From the NCBI GenBank assembly GCA_030426385.1, contig JAUHYI010000044.1, positions 1 through 38,992 of the forward strand: a DNA stretch of 38,992 nt, given 5' to 3'. Numbering within the stretch: position 1 is the first letter of the stretch; each line of letters opens with the position of its first letter. The position numbers and the translations under genes are program-made. Shown in pieces: positions 16,307-25,010 of the stretch. The DNA comes from Phycisphaerae bacterium. GTDB taxonomy: Bacteria; Planctomycetota; Phycisphaerae; Phycisphaerales; Phycisphaeraceae. Under the pieces are notes generated by a model, which ran no database searches, was not told the DNA's origin, and was given only the letters and a program-made list of their open reading frames with translations.

Positions 16307-17383
16307 CTACACCTGGCACATCGCATGGCACTGCTCTAGCACCGCAATCTGCCGACGCACACTGGCGGGCGTCACAAACAAGGCTTTGCCCTCTCGCAAC
16401 GCCGCTTCCAAATCACGATAAAACAAAATCGGCGGTGCCACCGCATCCGCGGGCAACTCCCACGCGGTCACCTGCCAGTCATATTCTTCACGCGGATACA
16501 ATCGATCCTGCGCCGCCCCACCACTCAACTTTCGCGCTGGCATCGTCGACCAATCCACCCACTTCCATTCCAGTTTTTCCATTGTCCCACGCAAACCACC
16601 CGAAGTGCCCATCACATGCCAACGCGATTCCGGATACGCACACGCACTCGATGTTTCAATATCAATCGTCGGAGCATCGGCACCTCGCAACACTATTTTT
16701 GCATGGTCATCCGCATCTCCCAATGTCAACGATCGCTTCAAATCTACAAACACTTCCGGCTCGCCATCCCCAAATAATTGCATCGCATGATCCAATAAAT
16801 GCGCACAATGATTGTTCAGCGATCCGCCCCCGTGTTGTTTCAATGTTTGCCAATCCCACCGTCTCGTAAAGAAATTCCATTCAATGCGAATCTGAATAAT
16901 TCGCCCTAAAACCCCGGAATCAATGACATTTTTCACTTTCAAAAAATGCGGTTCATACCGGCGATTTTGAAACACGGCCAATAGACGCCCACTCTGTTGT
17001 GACGTGGCAATCATGCGATCAGCATCTTCGGTATTCAGCGCCATCGGCTTTTCACAGATCACATGCTTGCCTGCAACCATCGCGGCACATGCCTGATCCG
17101 CATGCAACCGATTCGGCGTTGCCACCACGATCACATCCAAATCGGGATCACCGATCAACCCCTCGAAATCGCGATATGCTCGCGCCCCTAATTCGTGCAC
17201 GGCTTCATCGCAACGCTCAGCACTCGGATCCATCACTGCACAAACCTGAAATGCATGCGTCATCGTGCTGATCGTTTTTGCATGGATATTCCATCCACTA
17301 CGCCCCAGCCCAGCTATACCCACACGAATCAGTCCATCGTGTCGCAGCCCCGAAACCACATTGTTGTTTAGGGTACTAATCAT
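16307..17383 (-). CDS. Gfo/Idh/MocA family oxidoreductase
   Basis: 358 residues from ATG 17383, whose first base position is shared with the stop of the aldo/keto reductase (TGATG), so translation is coupled. The upstream in-frame extension to 17581 lies entirely inside the reductase gene and is rejected. The Rossmann motif GIAGLGRSG is at about 23-30 and EKPMALN at 111-117, both typical. These enzymes oxidise or reduce sugars and sugar acids with NAD(P). Its partner genes suggest oxidation of a sugar or inversion through a keto intermediate. Confidence 0.93.
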   Translation of the reverse strand: MISTLNNNVVSGLRHDGLIRVGIAGLGRSGWNIHAKTISTMTHAFQVCAVMDPSAERCDEAVHELGARAYRDFEGLIGDPDLDVIVVATPNRLHADQACAAMVAGKHVICEKPMALNTEDADRMIATSQQSGRLLAVFQNRRYEPHFLKVKNVIDSGVLGRIIQIRIEWNFFTRRWDWQTLKQHGGGSLNNHCAHLLDHAMQLFGDGEPEVFVDLKRSLTLGDADDHAKIVLRGADAPTIDIETSSACAYPESRWHVMGTSGGLRGTMEKLEWKWVDWSTMPARKLSGGAAQDRLYPREEYDWQVTAWELPADAVAPPILFYRDLEAALREGKALFVTPASVRRQIAVLEQCHAMCQV

Positions 17384-18375
17384 CACTGGATACGCGATTC
17401 GCTTGCCCACATATCCATATTCGGGCCCATGATTTTTTTTACCGGCTGCGTCAAGCGATCCAACTCCGCCAGATCGTCCGCAGACAACACAATATCTCCC
17501 GCAGCCGCATTCTGATGCACTTGCTCGACGCGACTTGATCCTGCCAATACGCCCGTGACACCCGGTTGATGCAACAACCACGCCAACGCCACATCCGCCA
17601 TCGCATGCCCCAGCCGTTCACTGACACGACGGATACCAGCAATCGCTTCGAACGCTTCTGTCTCACAACCCGCTTCGTTATGTCGCGATTGCGGACGGTT
17701 TTTTGAGAACAACCGAGTCCGCGCTCGTTCGGCGGGCACATCATCCGCACTCGTAAATTGTCCCGTTAACAACCCCTGGGCCATCGGCGAATAACACAAC
17801 AAGCCCACATCATGGGCCACACACATCGGCTGCATCTCATACTCCACCGCACGTGCCAACAAACTATACGCCACCTGATTGATCGCCAACTCGCCTACCG
17901 CCAGCGCTTCGGTTAAATCATTAACTCCAAAATTTGAAACCCCTAGCGTCCGCACTTTGCCCTGCTTGACCAACGTTTGCATCGCACCGATCGTTTCCGA
18001 AACAGGCACCACACGCTTGGGCCAATGGATCTGATACAGATCAATGTAGTCTGTCCGCAATAATTTCAAACTCTTTTCGCATTCGGAAATCACGTCCGCA
18101 GCACACAACGTTTCCGTGTTGAATTTATCCGCAATGACCACCTGATCGCGTGGCACATTTTCCAAAGCCCGACCCAACAGCGCTTCTGACGCACCATTGC
18201 CATACCCTGGGGCCGTGTCGAAAAAATTGATACCCACATCCAGCGCTGCCCGAATCGTGGCGATGCCTGCGTCATCGTCCACGCCGTTGTACGTTTGGTT
18301 CGCCACCGTCGACATGCATCCAAACGCGATGCGCGAAACTTCAATATCAGTTTTTCCTAATCTGACAAACTGCAT
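17383..18375 (-). CDS. Aldo/keto reductase
   Basis: 330 residues from ATG 18375, GGAG about 11 bases upstream; the in-frame TTG at 18393 is unlikely. The catalytic tetrad is visible: Asp53 and Tyr58 in FFDTAPGYGNG, Lys84 in VIADKF, His117 in DLYQIHWP. The family reduces or oxidises aldehydes and sugar carbonyls with NADP(H). It opens a tight sub-operon with the Gfo/Idh gene. A possible promoter lies in the 185-bp gap to the lyase gene, but no clear hexamers were found there. Confidence 0.93.
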   Translation of the reverse strand: MQFVRLGKTDIEVSRIAFGCMSTVANQTYNGVDDDAGIATIRAALDVGINFFDTAPGYGNGASEALLGRALENVPRDQVVIADKFNTETLCAADVISECEKSLKLLRTDYIDLYQIHWPKRVVPVSETIGAMQTLVKQGKVRTLGVSNFGVNDLTEALAVGELAINQVAYSLLARAVEYEMQPMCVAHDVGLLCYSPMAQGLLTGQFTSADDVPAERARTRLFSKNRPQSRHNEAGCETEAFEAIAGIRRVSERLGHAMADVALAWLLHQPGVTGVLAGSSRVEQVHQNAAAGDIVLSADDLAELDRLTQPVKKIMGPNMDMWASESRIQ

Positions 18376-18560
18376 AACACCATTTCTCCGCAAGAAGCAA
18401 TTCGCTTGTGACGAACAGCCCTCAAGTTTTTATCGCGCCGTTCTGAGGCCTATTGTTAATTTGCACCGCAGGCACAAACAAGCTTTGGCATCACTAGACA
18501 CACTCAAACACACCCACAATCGTGGCACCAAACCAAGCGATGCATCGCGCTAACCTTGAA

Positions 18561-19853
18561 TCATTCTGACGCAGGAAAATCTTGCGGCAGCACTAAAATC
18601 AAATCTAACCATATCTGCGACTCATCACTCGTGGGAATATGTTTGATCGCATCGTTGTAAACCGGTGCATTAAAACCAATCGCGGCGCGACGCAATCCCT
18701 GCACGAACATTTCGTGCTTAGGCGTTTTGATCTGTTTATACGGCCAGGGTTTTTCGCCGGTCATCGAAGGCAAAATAAAATCTAATCCGCGCTGAATGCT
18801 GCGTCCATCCGCAGTTTCGTAATGCCACAGATCAATCCCGACTGTTTGGGCCATGTACGCCAAATCCATCAGAGCACGCACATTAAATTCGCTGTAATCC
18901 AAACCACGCGTCCGTGCAATTTCAATCGGCTGGCTGCCATCGGGCTCAAACTGCGCGGCAATTCTTGCGGGTATGGTTTCGCAAATTCGCCGAACCGTGT
19001 CGCTGTCATTCACAACCCGGGCATACAACACGATCTGCTGCGCACACCACGACCCGTGATTGTTCGGACCCGCTAATTCCTGTTGCCCCATATCACTGGT
19101 GAGCAGCCAGTCTTTGTAATCGCCGAACCATTGCCGCAATGCTGTCACTTCATCATCCGACAGTGCATCCGATGATGCCAACATCGTGATCGCATCAGGC
19201 ACCCAGCGTAAACGCAATGTTTCAATGATGCCGTAATGCCCGCCATCATGGACCCCAGGGATAAACTGGGAAAACTTCAAGCGCGGATTCATGCGAGTCT
19301 TTTCATCCAAAAACCAAACCCGCAAACGCTCTGCGGCATTTTCCGCATAGCGTTCATCACCCGTAAAATAATACGCAAAACCTAACCGCCAAACCGCACG
19401 CGACATCGTGTCCAGCGCAGGCATGTCATACTTTTCACGCTCAGGATTGACTCGGCCATCCTTGCGAATGTAGGGCAATCCATTTTCCGTATCTGGATTA
19501 GGCCACCAGTACGGCGACAAACTCACATAGTCATGCATGTCACCGCTCGCAGGCGCTTGCGGCTTATTCACCACCGACGTCATGGGCTCTTTGAGCGATG
19601 CGTTCGCTTTCTTTTTCAAAACCTCCAGCGCTTCAATTGCCGCTGAATTTTGTCCCGACTGAATCTCATCACGCACGCGCTCGATCGCAGCGCCATCCAT
19701 CAAAATCAAATCCAACGGCTCAGCCACCACCTGGCGACACCCGAGGCTTACACCCAATCCCATCACCACTGACAGCACCCCAGCCATGACACTTGGCCTA
19801 GCCCCCACCCGGCAAACTCGAGCCCAACCCGCAAGCAGATGCATCGTCGACAT
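18561..19853 (-). CDS. Exported polysaccharide lyase-like protein (alginate lyase family, PL5/PL38-like)
   Basis: 430 residues from ATG 19853, with GGAG nine bases upstream; the longer frame from 19979 has no such site. Signal peptide about 1-45. The alpha/alpha-toroid alginate-lyase signature is present: SLSPYWWPNP (112-120), GLPYIRKDGRVNPE and GPNNHGSW (262-269). Asn264/Asn265 and His266 are the likely charge-neutralising and catalytic residues; FSQFIPGVHDGGHYGI is also typical. From memory the YWWPNP plus NNHGSW combination is closer to the glucuronan-active PL38 group than to classical PL5, so alginate or a glucuronate polymer are both possible. It is the first gene leftward from the divergent promoter region. 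Confidence 0.85.
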   Translation of the reverse strand: MSTMHLLAGWARVCRVGARPSVMAGVLSVVMGLGVSLGCRQVVAEPLDLILMDGAAIERVRDEIQSGQNSAAIEALEVLKKKANASLKEPMTSVVNKPQAPASGDMHDYVSLSPYWWPNPDTENGLPYIRKDGRVNPEREKYDMPALDTMSRAVWRLGFAYYFTGDERYAENAAERLRVWFLDEKTRMNPRLKFSQFIPGVHDGGHYGIIETLRLRWVPDAITMLASSDALSDDEVTALRQWFGDYKDWLLTSDMGQQELAGPNNHGSWCAQQIVLYARVVNDSDTVRRICETIPARIAAQFEPDGSQPIEIARTRGLDYSEFNVRALMDLAYMAQTVGIDLWHYETADGRSIQRGLDFILPSMTGEKPWPYKQIKTPKHEMFVQGLRRAAIGFNAPVYNDAIKHIPTSDESQIWLDLILVLPQDFPASE

Positions 19854-20096
19854 GGCGTTTTCTCCAAAAAAAATTCGGTGATCCAACACTTCTAAACACC
19901 ACATGACGACCACACACACCCCAAGAGCCAAACAGCAGGCCGGTCGCCATGCCGATTCGCAGTGTACCGAAACGCACAAAATAAAACAAGTATTGTGCAG
20001 TTTTTTTTAACATTAATTAACATTATATTCTGTAATTACATTTCAAATATATGTTTATATTATTTTATTTATGTTTCATTGATTGCAAATTAGCAC
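19854..20096. promoter_or_regulatory. AT-rich divergent control region between lyase and LacI genes
   Basis: 19980-20096 is strikingly AT-rich (T8 run, then long A/T stretches), unlike the GC-balanced genes around it. TTAACATTA occurs twice, one base apart, at 20007-20015 and 20017-20025. This is the only divergent gap of the carbohydrate locus, so control sites for both arms are expected here. No classic CG-centred LacI palindrome was found. Confidence 0.5.
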
Positions 20097-20125
20097 TTGA
20101 CATGCCCAGGCAATCCTGTTTCAAT
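20097..20125 (+). promoter_or_regulatory. Predicted promoter of the LacI-type gene
   Basis: A perfect TTGACA at 20097-20102 is followed by 17 bases and TTCAAT (4 of 6 to TATAAT) at 20120-20125. The expected start point would be only a few bases before ATG 20136, giving a very short leader. Confidence 0.5.
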
Positions 20126-20135
20126 AGATAGCGTC

Positions 20136-21188
20136 ATGTCGATCCTTAAAGTTGCAAAAACCGCAGGCGTCTCACACACCACCGTGTCGCGGGTCATCAA
20201 TAACCGACCCGGCGTCTCGCCCGATGCGGCCCAACGCGTACGCCAGGCCATGATCCGCATTGGTTACACGCCCCCTGCGGTGCGCCGAGGACGCCAAGCC
20301 AAGGGACGCGAAAACGTGAAAACCGGAACCGTCGCCATGGTCATATTTGGCGAACAACCCACCGTGCCCATCGCACCGGTCGCGTCGTTCGTCCTTCATG
20401 TCATTGAAAGCACTCTGGCCGACAAGGGCTGGGGCCTGATCCTCAGCAAGGTGACCGACGCCAATCGCCTGCCCCCCACTCTCGCACCGGGTCGCGTCGA
20501 TGGCTTGCTTTTATATGGACAACCACCCACCGAAAAAATTGCCAACCAACTGCGCGACCTGCCATCAGTCTGGTTATTAAGCCAGCGCAGATCACGCGGC
20601 TATTGGGGCAGTCGCGTGCAACCCGACAACGAACGCATCGGCCAGATGGCTGCGGATTACCTGATCGACCATGACTGTCGTGATCTGGTTTTCATGCATC
20701 TGGATCGTTCACACCTCGGGTTCGGCGTGCGTGCCAATCATTTCGCACAAACGGCATTGGAACGTAACGTCAACGTGACTGTCCTTGACGACGACCGTCC
20801 AGGCATCAGCGCAAAACCAACCGACGCCAATTGGATGGCTACACAGGTCGATCGCGCCCTGGCATTACCCAACAAGCCGACCGGCATCTATCTGCCCCGC
20901 GTCTCTGCCGCAGGCTTGCTATACAAAGCGCTGCGGGCTAGAGGTGTTGAGCCCGGCCGAGATGTGCGCATCATCACCACGGATAAAGATTCCATCCTGT
21001 CCGCGCTCGACCCACAACCCGCGACGATCGATGTGCAACCCTATGCCATCGGCACCCGCGCCGCCAAATTGTTGTTGTGGCAAATTCAAAACCAACACGA
21101 GCCGGTACGAACCACACAGATGGTTGAACCAATACTGGTCGAACCAGAGACACCACTTTCTCCATTGTCCAATGCTTCGTCTCAATAA
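20136..21188 (+). CDS. LacI-family transcriptional regulator
   Basis: 350 residues from ATG 20136 (MSILKVAKTAGVSHTTVSRVINNRPGV), the textbook LacI head with helix-turn-helix and hinge. A TTG at 20097 is part of the -35 hexamer instead. The periplasmic-binding-protein-like sensor follows (PDNERIGQMAADYLIDHDC, IYLPRVSAAGLLYKALRARGVEPG, PYAIGTRAAKLLLWQI). It likely represses the lyase gene on one side, the plus-strand run, or both, and is released by a sugar. No Shine-Dalgarno is seen, in line with a near-leaderless mRNA. Confidence 0.93.
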   Translation: MSILKVAKTAGVSHTTVSRVINNRPGVSPDAAQRVRQAMIRIGYTPPAVRRGRQAKGRENVKTGTVAMVIFGEQPTVPIAPVASFVLHVIESTLADKGWGLILSKVTDANRLPPTLAPGRVDGLLLYGQPPTEKIANQLRDLPSVWLLSQRRSRGYWGSRVQPDNERIGQMAADYLIDHDCRDLVFMHLDRSHLGFGVRANHFAQTALERNVNVTVLDDDRPGISAKPTDANWMATQVDRALALPNKPTGIYLPRVSAAGLLYKALRARGVEPGRDVRIITTDKDSILSALDPQPATIDVQPYAIGTRAAKLLLWQIQNQHEPVRTTQMVEPILVEPETPLSPLSNASSQ

Positions 21189-21290
21189 TTTTTTACTGCG
21201 TACACCTTTAAAGTTTTTGTTTTTCTAACGTTTTTATTTTTGCTGTTTCACTTGATTTTCTGTCGTGTTTATTTTTAGGAGGATGTTCTC

Positions 21291-22196
21291 ATGATGTTCA
21301 ACCACAAATTTATTCTGCCCGCCAGCCGCCGCCTGCTGATGTCGCTGGCAGTCATCACCATTGCCGCTGGCACACTAAGCAGTCAAGCGCGGGCTGCGGT
21401 GTACGTCAACGAAACGTTCGACGACGGCGATGTCATCGGCACCAATCCGTCTGACTCTGCCCAGACATCAGTGACGGATAATGTGCTTGTCGCGACAGGT
21501 AATGCCGTCATCGGCACCGACAATGTCGCTGATTTTCTGGATGAGTCTGCCGCAAGTGGCCAATACCTGGAATACAACGCCGGCCCAAGCGGACGCAGTA
21601 ACCTGTACATGTCTTTCGACATCTACAACAAGAACCCCACCATCCCTGGCACCAACGCCAGCGGTACAAACCAGATCACATTCAGTGTCGGTGTGTGGGA
21701 TGATGGTGGCGGCACCAAACTCAACAGCAACTCGAAACGCTCATTCTTAATCGACCTCTATCATGACGGCGACAAGAACACACTGAAAGTTCGCAATGAT
21801 GTGGCTACTGTGGCCCAGACCGATTATGACTTTGCTGAATTGCAATCCTTTCAGATTTGGGCCAACGACAACGATTCAAATCCCATCAACTACGTGCGTC
21901 CGGACAATGCCGCTACGCAATCGCTTAACGCCAATTCGTTTGTGGTGTGGGTCAACGGCATCCTCATCAGCGATTTTGCCACCGGCGATGTGATGTCAAC
22001 CAGCGGCACGGGCGACACCACCGGCAACGCGGTCATCGGCCGATTGGGTTTCATTACCACTTCGACCACCGAAGCCAACTTCCTGATCGACAATGTGTAC
22101 GCTTCGGATATCCCAACGGCGACCATTCCTGAGCCAATGTCATTGTCATTGGCAGGCTTCGGTTTATTGATGATGCTAAATCGCCGATCTCGCTAA
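21291..22196 (+). CDS. PEP-CTERM sorted exported protein
   Basis: 301 residues from ATG 21291, with AGGAGG eight bases upstream, one of the best ribosome sites in the window. Signal peptide about 1-36 (ends QARAA). The body is beta-rich with a LamG/concanavalin-like character (ETFDDGD..., [20 protein letters not shown]). The C-terminus [23 protein letters not shown] is a complete PEP-CTERM signal: motif, hydrophobic helix, basic end. Such proteins are handled by exosortase (not in the window) and end at the surface or in the matrix. It may bind carbohydrate at the surface, given its neighbours. Confidence 0.9.
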   Translation: MMFNHKFILPASRRLLMSLAVITIAAGTLSSQARAAVYVNETFDDGDVIGTNPSDSAQTSVTDNVLVATGNAVIGTDNVADFLDESAASGQYLEYNAGPSGRSNLYMSFDIYNKNPTIPGTNASGTNQITFSVGVWDDGGGTKLNSNSKRSFLIDLYHDGDKNTLKVRNDVATVAQTDYDFAELQSFQIWANDNDSNPINYVRPDNAATQSLNANSFVVWVNGILISDFATGDVMSTSGTGDTTGNAVIGRLGFITTSTTEANFLIDNVYASDIPTATIPEPMSLSLAGFGLLMMLNRRSR

Positions 22197-22320
22197 TGGG
22201 CCACACCCACGCCACGGTCGGTCATGGCACTCGCCGCGACCGATTCAAAACGACCATGAACTCTGTCATTTTGCGTGTATATCTGTTGATGTTTCCCAAA
22301 CACAAGCCCACATTTTCATC

Positions 22321-23112
22321 ATGAGACACAAATCTACAAAACATCATGACGCCGCGTTTACGCTCATCGAATTACTGGTGGTCATTTCGATCATCTCACT
22401 GCTGGTTGCCATCCTGCTGCCTGCACTGAGCAACACTCGGCTGGCAGCCCAACGTGTGTTATGCGTGAGCAACCTGAAACAGTTCGGTCTGGCACATGCG
22501 ATTTATGCGGATGAGAATCAGGGCTATATCGTGCCTTATTCACGCACACCGGATGCCAGCGAAGGCATCGGCAGCGCGGAGTTTCTGTGGATTGAAGAAC
22601 TTGGCCGAATCATGATCGGCAAAAAACGCGACGGCAACTATCGCACTGAATTTATTCTTGAGGAATTTGTTTGCCCGACCTACGATCGCACGCGAGCAAC
22701 CAACACTTCCAAAATCGGTTACGGCATGAACCTGCGCCTGGAACCGACCGCGACCACGCAATACAAACCCACGACTACCGCGACCGAAGGCGGCCCCGGT
22801 GTGAACCAGACCACTTGGTGGCGTTACGAAACCATCATCGAATCCAGCAAATGGGTCATCAATGGCGATAGCTATGAACCTCATATGAAAGCCTATCTGG
22901 CTTCAGGCACGCAAGTGTATTTCAATGCCACGGCTGACCCGCAACGCTGGGCTTCGGGCGAACCGGATCGCCATGGACGAAGCACACCCCAGATCGCCAA
23001 CTATCTGTTTATGGATGGCCACGCCTCGGCACTTGCCAAAGAAGAAGCAGGTCTGGCAATCCGCGATCCGCGCGGCGACAAAGGCTATGTCTATAATGCG
23101 TCGTATGAATAG
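22321..23112 (+). CDS. Type II secretion/type IV pilus pseudopilin-like protein
   Basis: 263 residues. The N-terminus [27 protein letters not shown] is a prepilin cleavage/methylation signal, with Ala rather than Gly before the cut. The C-terminal part contains [22 protein letters not shown], the DG-motif region seen in the large planctomycete pseudopilin-like families. It should be processed by a prepilin peptidase and sit in the inner membrane or in a pilus-like fibre. It directly follows the PEP-CTERM gene; no Shine-Dalgarno is visible. A weak stem, CGGTCG/CGACCG at 22215-22242, lies in the gap. Confidence 0.9.
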   Translation: MRHKSTKHHDAAFTLIELLVVISIISLLVAILLPALSNTRLAAQRVLCVSNLKQFGLAHAIYADENQGYIVPYSRTPDASEGIGSAEFLWIEELGRIMIGKKRDGNYRTEFILEEFVCPTYDRTRATNTSKIGYGMNLRLEPTATTQYKPTTTATEGGPGVNQTTWWRYETIIESSKWVINGDSYEPHMKAYLASGTQVYFNATADPQRWASGEPDRHGRSTPQIANYLFMDGHASALAKEEAGLAIRDPRGDKGYVYNASYE

Positions 23113-23232
23113 TGGCATCGCTTCGATCGTATTAATCAATAGGCTTTGCAACAATACCGGGCAGGTGTGTGGCCAGGGGCTGCTCATTTAATCACATTAT
23201 TCATCACGCGCGACACGATGAGGTGGCGGCAA

Positions 23233-23254
23233 TGACCGCGCACTGACCGCGCAC
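23233..23254. repeat. Tandem 11-bp direct repeat upstream of the esterase gene
   Basis: TGACCGCGCAC occurs at 23233-23243 and 23244-23254, 55-76 bases before the start at 23309. It could be a regulator site, but no regulator can be assigned. Confidence 0.6.
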
Positions 23255-23308
23255 TCATCGCACTTGTCACACAAATGCAACCCCAATAATCGCACGAGGA
23301 AATTCTTA

Positions 23309-24847
23309 ATGCGCAAAATGCGAATAATTAGTCAAGCCGTTGTTTTACTGTGTTGTACCTGGTTGGCGTTACCGGTTTGCGCGGAATTGCGATTGCCTTC
23401 AGTGATCAGCGACCACATGGTACTGCAACGTGAAAAGTCCGTACCGATCTGGGGTTGGGCAGACGCAGGCCAAACGGTCACGGTTCGTTTCAATGATCAG
23501 ACAACCCACACCACCGCGAATGCCGATGGCCGATGGATAGTACACCTAAGCGCGATGCCTGCGGGTGGGCCGTATGAATTAACGATTACCGCTTCGGCCC
23601 CCAATCCGCAGGTTTCAAAAACTCTGCGTGACATTATGGTCGGCGAAGTGTGGCTGTGTTCAGGCCAATCGAACATGGACATGCGTTTACAAAAATTAGG
23701 ACAGGAAGAAGTCGATGCAGCGCAACATCCCAATCTGCGTTTGTTTCGTGTGGCGCGTAATGTTTCCGACAAGCCGATCGACGATGTAAAAGGCTCATGG
23801 TCGCGTTGCGAACCGGAAGTCGCCCGCCAATTCAGCGCGGTGGCCTATTACATGGGTCGCGACCTGCTGCGTGAATTGGACGTACCCGTTGGACTGATTC
23901 ACACCGCGTACGGCGGCACGCCTGCGGAAGCATGGACAGCCCCTGAAGCTTTGATGGCCCATGAAGAAACGTCCCCGATCCTCGCGCGATGGGACTCGCG
24001 CATTGAGGACTATCAAAAAAAATTGGCAGCCCATGAAACCGCCATCGCTTCGGGTTCACAAAAATCCAAACCACCCACCGCTCTCAATGCGCAAGCCATG
24101 CCCGGCCGGTTGTACCATGCGATGCTGCAACCACTGGCTCCCTACGCATTGCGTGGCATGACGTGGTATCAAGGCGAGTCCAACGTGTGGCGGGCCATGC
24201 AATACCGGCATGTGTTGACGGCGATGATTCAAGATTGGCGTGGCCTGTGGCACGACGACCAATTGCCGTTCGGGATTGTGCAATTGTGTAATTACGTTTC
24301 CCCACCCCGTGTACCACCGGGCACATTCAGTTGGGCCGAGTTGCGTGAGTCGCAATTACATGCCGCGCAAAACTTACCCAACGTCGGGCTGATCGTCACC
24401 ATTGACGTGGGCAATCCCACGGACATCCACCCATTGGATAAACAAACGGTGGGCCATCGTCTGGCGCGGTGGGCGCGTAGCGATGTGTATGGCGAAGATG
24501 TGGTTTCTAGCGGGCCGATGTTTCGCGACGTCGAGTTTGCTGATGGCAAGGCACGCCTGCGTTTTGATCATGTGGGCGATCAACCGGGATCCGGCCTGGC
24601 TATCCGAGACGGCCAATCTTTGCGCGGGTTCGCCATTGCCGGTTCAAATCAAAAATTCCGGTGGGCCCAGGCAGAAATCGATGGTGATCACATCATCGTC
24701 TGGGATAAAAAAATCACAAAGCCGCAAGCGGTGCGCTATGCCTGGGATGATAATCCTTCGTGGGCCAATCTGGTGAACGATGCGGGCTTGCCGGCCACAC
24801 CATTTCGCACTGATGATTGGCCGGGCATCACCGACGACATGCGATAG
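23309..24847 (+). CDS. Exported sialate O-acetylesterase-like enzyme
   Basis: 512 residues from ATG 23309, with AGGA eight bases upstream; the frame start at 23264 has none. Signal peptide about 1-25. The mature start LRLPSVISDHMVLQREKSVPIWGWA and an Ig-like segment precede the SGNH/SASA domain. The catalytic Ser121 lies in CSGQSNMDM, YQGESN is the second block, and DIHPLDKQ supplies the Asp-His pair. These enzymes remove acetyl groups from sialic acids, but in planctomycetes and Bacteroidota they often serve xylan or pectin loci. Here it is a second deacetylase in the locus. Confidence 0.92.
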   Translation: MRKMRIISQAVVLLCCTWLALPVCAELRLPSVISDHMVLQREKSVPIWGWADAGQTVTVRFNDQTTHTTANADGRWIVHLSAMPAGGPYELTITASAPNPQVSKTLRDIMVGEVWLCSGQSNMDMRLQKLGQEEVDAAQHPNLRLFRVARNVSDKPIDDVKGSWSRCEPEVARQFSAVAYYMGRDLLRELDVPVGLIHTAYGGTPAEAWTAPEALMAHEETSPILARWDSRIEDYQKKLAAHETAIASGSQKSKPPTALNAQAMPGRLYHAMLQPLAPYALRGMTWYQGESNVWRAMQYRHVLTAMIQDWRGLWHDDQLPFGIVQLCNYVSPPRVPPGTFSWAELRESQLHAAQNLPNVGLIVTIDVGNPTDIHPLDKQTVGHRLARWARSDVYGEDVVSSGPMFRDVEFADGKARLRFDHVGDQPGSGLAIRDGQSLRGFAIAGSNQKFRWAQAEIDGDHIIVWDKKITKPQAVRYAWDDNPSWANLVNDAGLPATPFRTDDWPGITDDMR

Positions 24848-25010
24848 CACCGCGTGACTGCCTGGAACCGTTCATTTCGTTCGGTTAAACCGCGGCAACA
24901 TGACCATCTGCGTGTTCCAAGCATTGGCGATATTATGTGATGGCACTCACATCATCAGCCGATTTTGCGCTAACGTTCGCGCTCGGTTAATCGACCAGGA
25001 ACTATCTTAC

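Noticed and set aside
16307..17581. Long form of the Gfo/Idh protein with 66 extra residues
   Set aside because: The extension lies inside the aldo/keto reductase gene and is unlike the family; the TGATG junction marks the real start.
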